64,000 nucleotides of DNA from contig NC_049987.1 of the NCBI RefSeq assembly GCF_000003815.2, forward strand, positions 2,262,651-2,326,650, given 5' to 3'. Below the pieces are notes generated by a model. That model did not search any database, had not been told where the DNA came from, and saw only the letters and a program-made list of their open reading frames with translations. The DNA is from Branchiostoma floridae. Lineage: Eukaryota; Chordata; Leptocardii; Amphioxiformes; Branchiostomatidae. Each line of letters opens with the position of its first letter. The stretch's first letter is position 1. Of this stretch, positions 58,829-64,000 are shown one piece after another. Made by a program: the position numbers and the translations under genes.

Positions 58829-61800
58829 TCAGTTGTTTATAGTGCTGTAGTCTGGAACTTGCCTCTCTCCAGCCTGGTCTGTTGCGGTGATGAGGTTGTC
58901 TCTGTCTCCTGTGCCCTTCTTGTGACAACAGCGGCAGACGGGTATGTCCTCCTGTTTAGCGACAAGTGAAGACCAACAGCCGGACATGCGTGCTCGGCAC
59001 CGCACAAACAGGAGGTTCAGTACCAGTAGAACCAACCCGACGGCAAACCACTGGAAAAAAAAAGGATGCAAAATGGTTGGTTTTTAATGATTTTATTTTC
59101 CCGTCTCTCTTGTCCTTTTACATGGAATCTGCACATGTGCTTGACGGTGATAATATTGCTATAAATTTTACCTCCAGAAAGGCGGTCATCAATGACTGGT
59201 TCCCCAGCTGGTACCACGGCACATCGGCGGACTGGATGGTGTGGACCACCCACCACACCAGCAGCGCCAGACCGTTCAGTAGAAGGACGTACCTGCAAAT
59301 ATTACAAGTAAGCAATGATAATGCATTTAAGAAGTAAGGTAGTACATGTCGAAGTAAGGTAGTACATGTCTTGTGCTGCCGGCACTTGGGATTTGATGCT
59401 CATAATAACCCCGTATGAAGCAGCTAATTTTACCATCTGCATCAACTTCGTCTTGAATTCTCTTACATCTGTTTCCAATTGCACTATCTGAATTTATATT
59501 TAGCTTATTTGCAAAGTCAAATTCATAGTTAGCTAATGAAAGATAGTAGTACTACTTATAACGTCTGACCATTTCCAATATCATATCCGGTCGCTTGCCG
59601 CAAAATTGCTTCTTGGTGTATGGATGCCTAACCTTATTTATCATCGGTCTGTTAATTTTATGTATTAGCTAATTAGATACAATACATACAAAAATTATAT
59701 ACATATCTAATTGTAGTAAGTCTATAAAACTGTGTCCCCTATGTGTTACTTACAACACAAATGACCGGTGAAAATAAACTAAGGAAATTCAGTCAAAAGG
59801 TTAGAGTACAGAAACAACTTATTTCTTAACAAAGCATAAGAACAAGTAAATATTTACTACTCACTTTGTCAGATAGTCGAAAGCCCCTTGTAATTTCCAG
59901 TCACTCCCATCTTCACCCTTTAAATTTGAAAAACAAAACAAGTCATGTTTGCGAATTAGATTAATTAAAGGCGAATTCCTTGTCCTTGTTCTTTGAATAC
60001 TGAAATCGTACTGTACTTATACTACAAATGAAGCAGATACATATACGGTTAAATCAATAAAAGACGGAAAACAGCACGAACATCAAGTTCAAACTGCTAA
60101 GAAGACGTTTGGATACCCTTCATTAACTCACAATGGTGAAATAATTAGTTGATTTTAGATATGATTCCCTAATCTTTGTTATCTTAATTCCGGTAATGCT
60201 CAAATACGTCATTTCCTTACTAGAGTCCATTCCAAGACACCATGAGGGTTTTTAGGCGATATTTATAATTAGTCTGAATTATTTTGAATAAAAGAATATC
60301 TGAGCCACAATAATTAAATTATTTTAAAAAAATTGACGGAGAAAGTACTCATATATTTGAATTCCTTTGAATATTTTAGAAACATTTTGAAAGTAACTGT
60401 ACAAAAATATCTTTATTTAGAATAATTGTGAAACCTCTGTGTGGTTATTTGATGTTTACAAATATTTACAAAAAATGGTAAACCTCGCCAAATGGTTAAA
60501 TTAGTTAATTGCCCCCATAAAATTAAGCCCCATTGTTGTATCTGTATATTTTTAGATTTCACTGCTGGGCTCTGGTGGATCCTTCGTGGTGGGCCATTGT
60601 TGCATGGCACCCAACCATACTTTGCAAGGATGTGTGAATTGCTATCTTCCCAGCCCACTGAACCATTTACAAAAAATGGTAGAAAATAGTAGAAAATGGT
60701 AAATAATGGTAGAATGCTGTTATCATTATTTAGAAACCATTAGAAGTATCCAATTCCACACGATGAATATTTCCAAAGTTTTACAGGACCAGGGAAATAT
60801 TTATAAAGTTGAAACAGTGTTACAAATATTTCTGAAGTATCAAATGTCCTAGACATATAATTACAAAACTTTAAAATCACTTCTAAACAATGGCCACAAA
60901 CATCCGCATGGTGTCTTGGAATGGACTCTAGTTCAGTACTAGGTAGACAAAGGGTTGTACCTCATTGAGCATATTTAAACGGAAGTTTTTCGCTCCATAT
61001 TTCCAGAGTAGAAAGATCATGGAGAGTCCGGAGAAGATCAGTCCAGCGCTCCACACAAAGTCCTGAAGTAAAAATAGATGATTGTGGATTCGATTTTTTT
61101 TTCTTCACAGATCAATAACTAAAAATATTAACACGTAAATGTTGAATGTATTCTGAAAGATTAAAATATCTTTATCTACACGTCAAAGAAAAAAAATTAA
61201 CGTTGTAAGATTTCCTAATGCAGAAACATGTACAGTATTGGACGATTGGAGTTGAAATATATGTATTACTATATCCAGCGATTCTAAAAACCGAATCTAT
61301 TTCAATAGAAGTATTGTCAATGCAGTTAACATTATACATGCTAAATTCTATCAAACATTACGTTACATGCAATATGCTGCTGCATAAACGTACAGTGTTA
61401 TGTTTTTGCAAGGATCTAAACAAATATTGACTTTCATACTTCGTAGATATATAAAGAGGACATGACAAAATCGTTTTGGTATGTTGAATTTAAGTATCAG
61501 ATTTTAAATTACATAAACAGTTTGTAATCATTTTATCATATGTTGTATGTCTCAATACTGTCACTGCAATGATAGTTCGTTTGAGTCTGTTTGCTTGTGG
61601 CTACGAAGAGTTTTGTTGCCTCCATACTAAATGAAATTGATTCAACCGAACTCCTTACCTGATTTACTAGCACGTGTATGTTAACAGCACTGGGAACGCC
61701 CAAGAGAAAAGTCAATGTGGCAATGACCACTACTGCAAGGCTTCTTTTCACTGTAAAAAAAAAAATTCGTTAGATAAGCCACACAGCTTTACACTATTCA

Positions 61801-63849
61801 TTTTAATAGTAAATTTTAACCCATAAGTCTACAGCAAAAACTCTGTACTTTGAAGTTATTTTGAAGAAGATCTAATATTCGTATCAACGTCTCTGCATTT
61901 TATTGGGTTGCATTGCAAAACATATAATATTTCTATACTCTACATCACCATTTCAAAGCGTTTTTTTTTTAAATATTTCCCCCGGTAACAATGGCAAAGA
62001 GATAAGTCCAATAAGTACAACTTAGGTGAAGTATGACAAATGTAGGTGCAATTCAACAAAACAAACGTAGGTGCTAAATAACAGATTTAGGTGCAATACA
62101 CCTTTCTCACGCGGCGGCCATGATAGATCTCAAACGAGTTCAATGTGGCAAACAAAAGGCTGTCCATCATAATTAGCAGTTCGACCAATGGTAGCCTGCC
62201 AATTATGAAATCAACCAATAAGTGAATGGCTGCAAATTCGTTAAAAATTTGCATTATTATGTTGTTATTTTGCATCTCTTAAGGGACTATTGGGTCAGTC
62301 TGCACTACTCTAATTTGCTACATCTTTCGGTGCATAATACTTCTTGTAATATTTATTATTCTATCTTATATCATGAAAATTTGTGTGGTTTGGGGGAAAA
62401 CTAAATGGGACCTGATTTTAGAAATAAGTTTTGTCTGTTTGCCTCATTGACCTCTTCTTCGATCTATCATGGCCGCCGCGTGGGAAAGGTGTATAGAGCA
62501 AATTTTGGTGAAATATATAACAATACTGGTGCAAAACGACAGTTGTAATAATCAAGAACGGTAAGTGCAATGCATAATGCATTACGAAATGACTTGTAAT
62601 ATAATAAAGTCAGCTACATTAGGAGCAGTTACAACTGACGACACTGAAAAGCACGAACCTCCCCAGTCGACCATGGCCTGTACNNNNNNNNNNNNNNNNN
62701 NNNNNNNNNNNNNNNNNNNNNNNNNNNNNNNNNNNNNNNNNNNNNNNNNNNNNNNNNNNNNNNNNNNNNNNNNNNNNNNNNNNNNNNNNNNNNNNNNNNN
62801 NNNNNNNNNNNNNNNNNNNNNNNNNNNNNNNNNNNNNNNNNNNNNNNNNNNNNNNNNNNNNNNNNNNNNNNNNNNNNNNNNNNNNNNNNNNNNNNNNNNN
62901 NNNNNNNNNNNNNNNNNNNNNNNNNNNNNNNNNNNNNNNNNNNNNNNNNNNNNNNNNNNNNNNNNNNNNNNNNNNNNNNNNNNNNNNNNNNNNNNNNNNN
63001 NNNNNNNNNNNNNNNNNNNNNNNNNNNNNNNNNNNNNNNNNNNNNNNNNNNNNNNNNNNNNNNNNNNNNNNNNNNNNNNNNNNNNNNNNNNNNNNNNNNN
63101 NNNNNNNNNNNNNNNNNNNNNNNNNNNNNNNNNNNNNNNNNNNNNNNNNNNNNNNNNNNNNNNNNNNNNNNNNNNNNNNNNNNNNNNNNNNNNNNNNNNN
63201 NNNNNNNNNNNNNNNNNNNNNNNNNNNNNNNNNNNNNNNNNNNNNNNNNNNNNNNNNNNNNNNNNNNNNNNNNNNNNNNNNNNNNNNNNNNNNNNNNNNN
63301 NNNNNNNNNNNNNNNNNNNNNNNNNNNNNNNNNNNNNNNNNNNNNNNNNNNNNNNNNNNNNNNNNNNNNNNNNNNNNNNNNNNNNNNNNNNNNNNNNNNN
63401 NNNNNNNNNNNNNNNNNNNNNNNNNNNNNNNNNNNNNNNNNNNNNNNNNNNNNNNNNNNNNNNNNNNNNNNNNNNNNNNNNNNNNNNNNNNNNNNNNNNN
63501 NNNNNNNNNNNNNNNNNNNNNNNNNNNNNNNNNNNNNNNNNNNNNNNNNNNNNNNNNNNNNNNNNNNNNNNNNNNNNNNNNNNNNNNNNNNNNNNNNNNN
63601 NNNNNNNNNNNNNNNNNNNNNNNNNNNNNNNNNNNNNNNNNNNNNNNNNNNNNNNNNNNNNNNNNNNTATGAGAAAGTTAAGACTTGCCATCCAGCCCCC
63701 AAGCCACGTCGACTTCACCCCCAGAAGATCGTGGAACGCCATTGGTGGAGCCCTCCTGGTGAACCGACCAATGGCGACCTCTATGATAATAAGTGGGATA
63801 GACCACAGGAATAGGAACACCAACCAGACCAGGAGGAACTGCAGGCATC
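58829..63849 (-). CDS. SLC6/NSS sodium-coupled transporter, 3' part, partial
   Basis: Readable exons are 63849-63668 (cut by gap), 62683-62659 (cut by gap), 61750-61659, 61062-60961, 59917-59865, 59292-59172 and 59050-58829. Exons after the gap join in phase. The first encodes transmembrane helix 2 and its loop (FLFLWSIPLIIIEVAIGRFT), the IP-E-x-x-x-G-R signature of SLC6/NSS carriers. Downstream are VQAMVDWG, FLLGVPSAVN (helix 9), DFVWSAGLIFSGL (helix 10), GEDGSDWKLQGAFDYLTK, YVLLLNGLALLVWWVV (helix 11) and WFAVGLVLLVLNLLF (helix 12). A Cys-rich tail (CRCCHKK) and TINN end the protein. The helix 9-10 wording resembles bacterial NSS transporters more than the classical neurotransmitter carriers. 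Substrate unknown; the 5' exons lie outside the window. Confidence 0.85.
60223..60928. mobile_element. TA-flanked MITE in transporter intron
   Basis: Inverted termini gagtccattccaagacacca and tggtgtcttggaatggactc are flanked by TA on both sides. The 706-bp AT-rich body has no transposase. A TA target fits Tc1/mariner-type insertion. Confidence 0.85.
62099..62491. mobile_element. TA-flanked MITE with GGCGGCCATGATAGATC ends
   Basis: Termini cacctttctcacgcggcggc and gccgccgcgtgggaaaggtg extend inward as catgatagatc and gatctatcatg. The ends total about 32 bases with few mismatches, flanked by TA. The 393-bp body is AT-rich with no ORF of interest. Confidence 0.85.
62684..63667. other. Assembly gap (984 N)
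   Basis: The gap hides the middle exons of the transporter (roughly helices 3-8). The very long frames across it are artefacts. Confidence 0.99.
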
Positions 63850-64000
63850 CTGTGAAGTAGGCGAGAATCCCATATTGAAATTGAAACATTATATTAATTT
63901 AAAAAACATAATTTACCCTTATTTTTGAATGCCGTTATGAAAAGTGAACATTTTGTTTCACCATATTGGAATTTGAATTTTTATTATTATTATTATTAAT
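63850..64000. other. Intron of the transporter gene
   Basis: AT-rich sequence ending in a (TTA)n run. The exon with helix 1 should lie beyond the window, because the exon at 63849 begins in the middle of a codon. Confidence 0.6.

Noticed and set aside
62565-63889. Very long open frames of over 350 codons on both strands
   Set aside because: They consist almost entirely of N. Only the edges (63668-63849 and 62659-62683) are transporter exons.

Overview
The window is eukaryotic nuclear DNA from an invertebrate animal. Its genes are split into short exons with GT-AG introns. Introns and spacers hold animal-type LINE fragments, miniature DNA transposons, tRNA-like SINE heads, microsatellites and runs of N that mark scaffold gaps. 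The gene content and repeat types suggest a marine deuterostome, and a lancelet (Branchiostoma) is my best guess. That guess is inference; no rRNA, Hox or mitochondrial marker is present.

Layout. (1) 1-8.4 kb: a scrambled paralogue of a secreted beta-lactamase-like serine hydrolase. Exon 1 is on the minus strand (3191-3693) and exons 4-5 are on the plus strand (4900-7140). A 5'-truncated LINE lies against the stop codon. (2) 8.4-11.9 kb: repeats only. (3) 11.9-31.9 kb: a minus-strand cluster of DXO/Rai1-type decapping exonuclease sequence. One complete six-exon gene (25295-30924, 315 codons) has all expected catalytic residues. To its left are the two 3'-terminal exons of another copy and at least five extra copies of the first coding exon, intact or broken. 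One of these lies in a 2-kb block repeated around exon 1 of the complete gene. (4) 34.9-42.6 kb: a complete five-exon beta-lactamase-like gene (minus strand, 587 residues), paralogous to the left-end pieces. (5) 43-48 kb: LINE and MITE remnants. (6) 48.25-56.9 kb: a complete 12-exon gene for a 4-coumarate-CoA ligase/luciferase-type acyl-CoA synthetase (plus strand, 591 residues). (7) 58.8-63.8 kb: the 3' part of an SLC6/NSS sodium-coupled transporter (minus strand, convergent with the ligase gene). It is interrupted by a 984-base gap and its 5' end is outside the window.

The four gene families share no obvious pathway; the neighbourhood looks like an ordinary, repeat-rich animal locus with recent local duplication. 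The most interesting structures are the array of repeated DXO first exons with their conserved upstream flanks, the inverted and incomplete hydrolase paralogue, and transposon-supplied signals: a likely poly(A) hexamer for the transporter, and possibly the stop codon of the hydrolase remnant. Exon borders were read by eye from GT/AG sites, reading phase and family similarity. The three complete genes each close to a whole number of codons.
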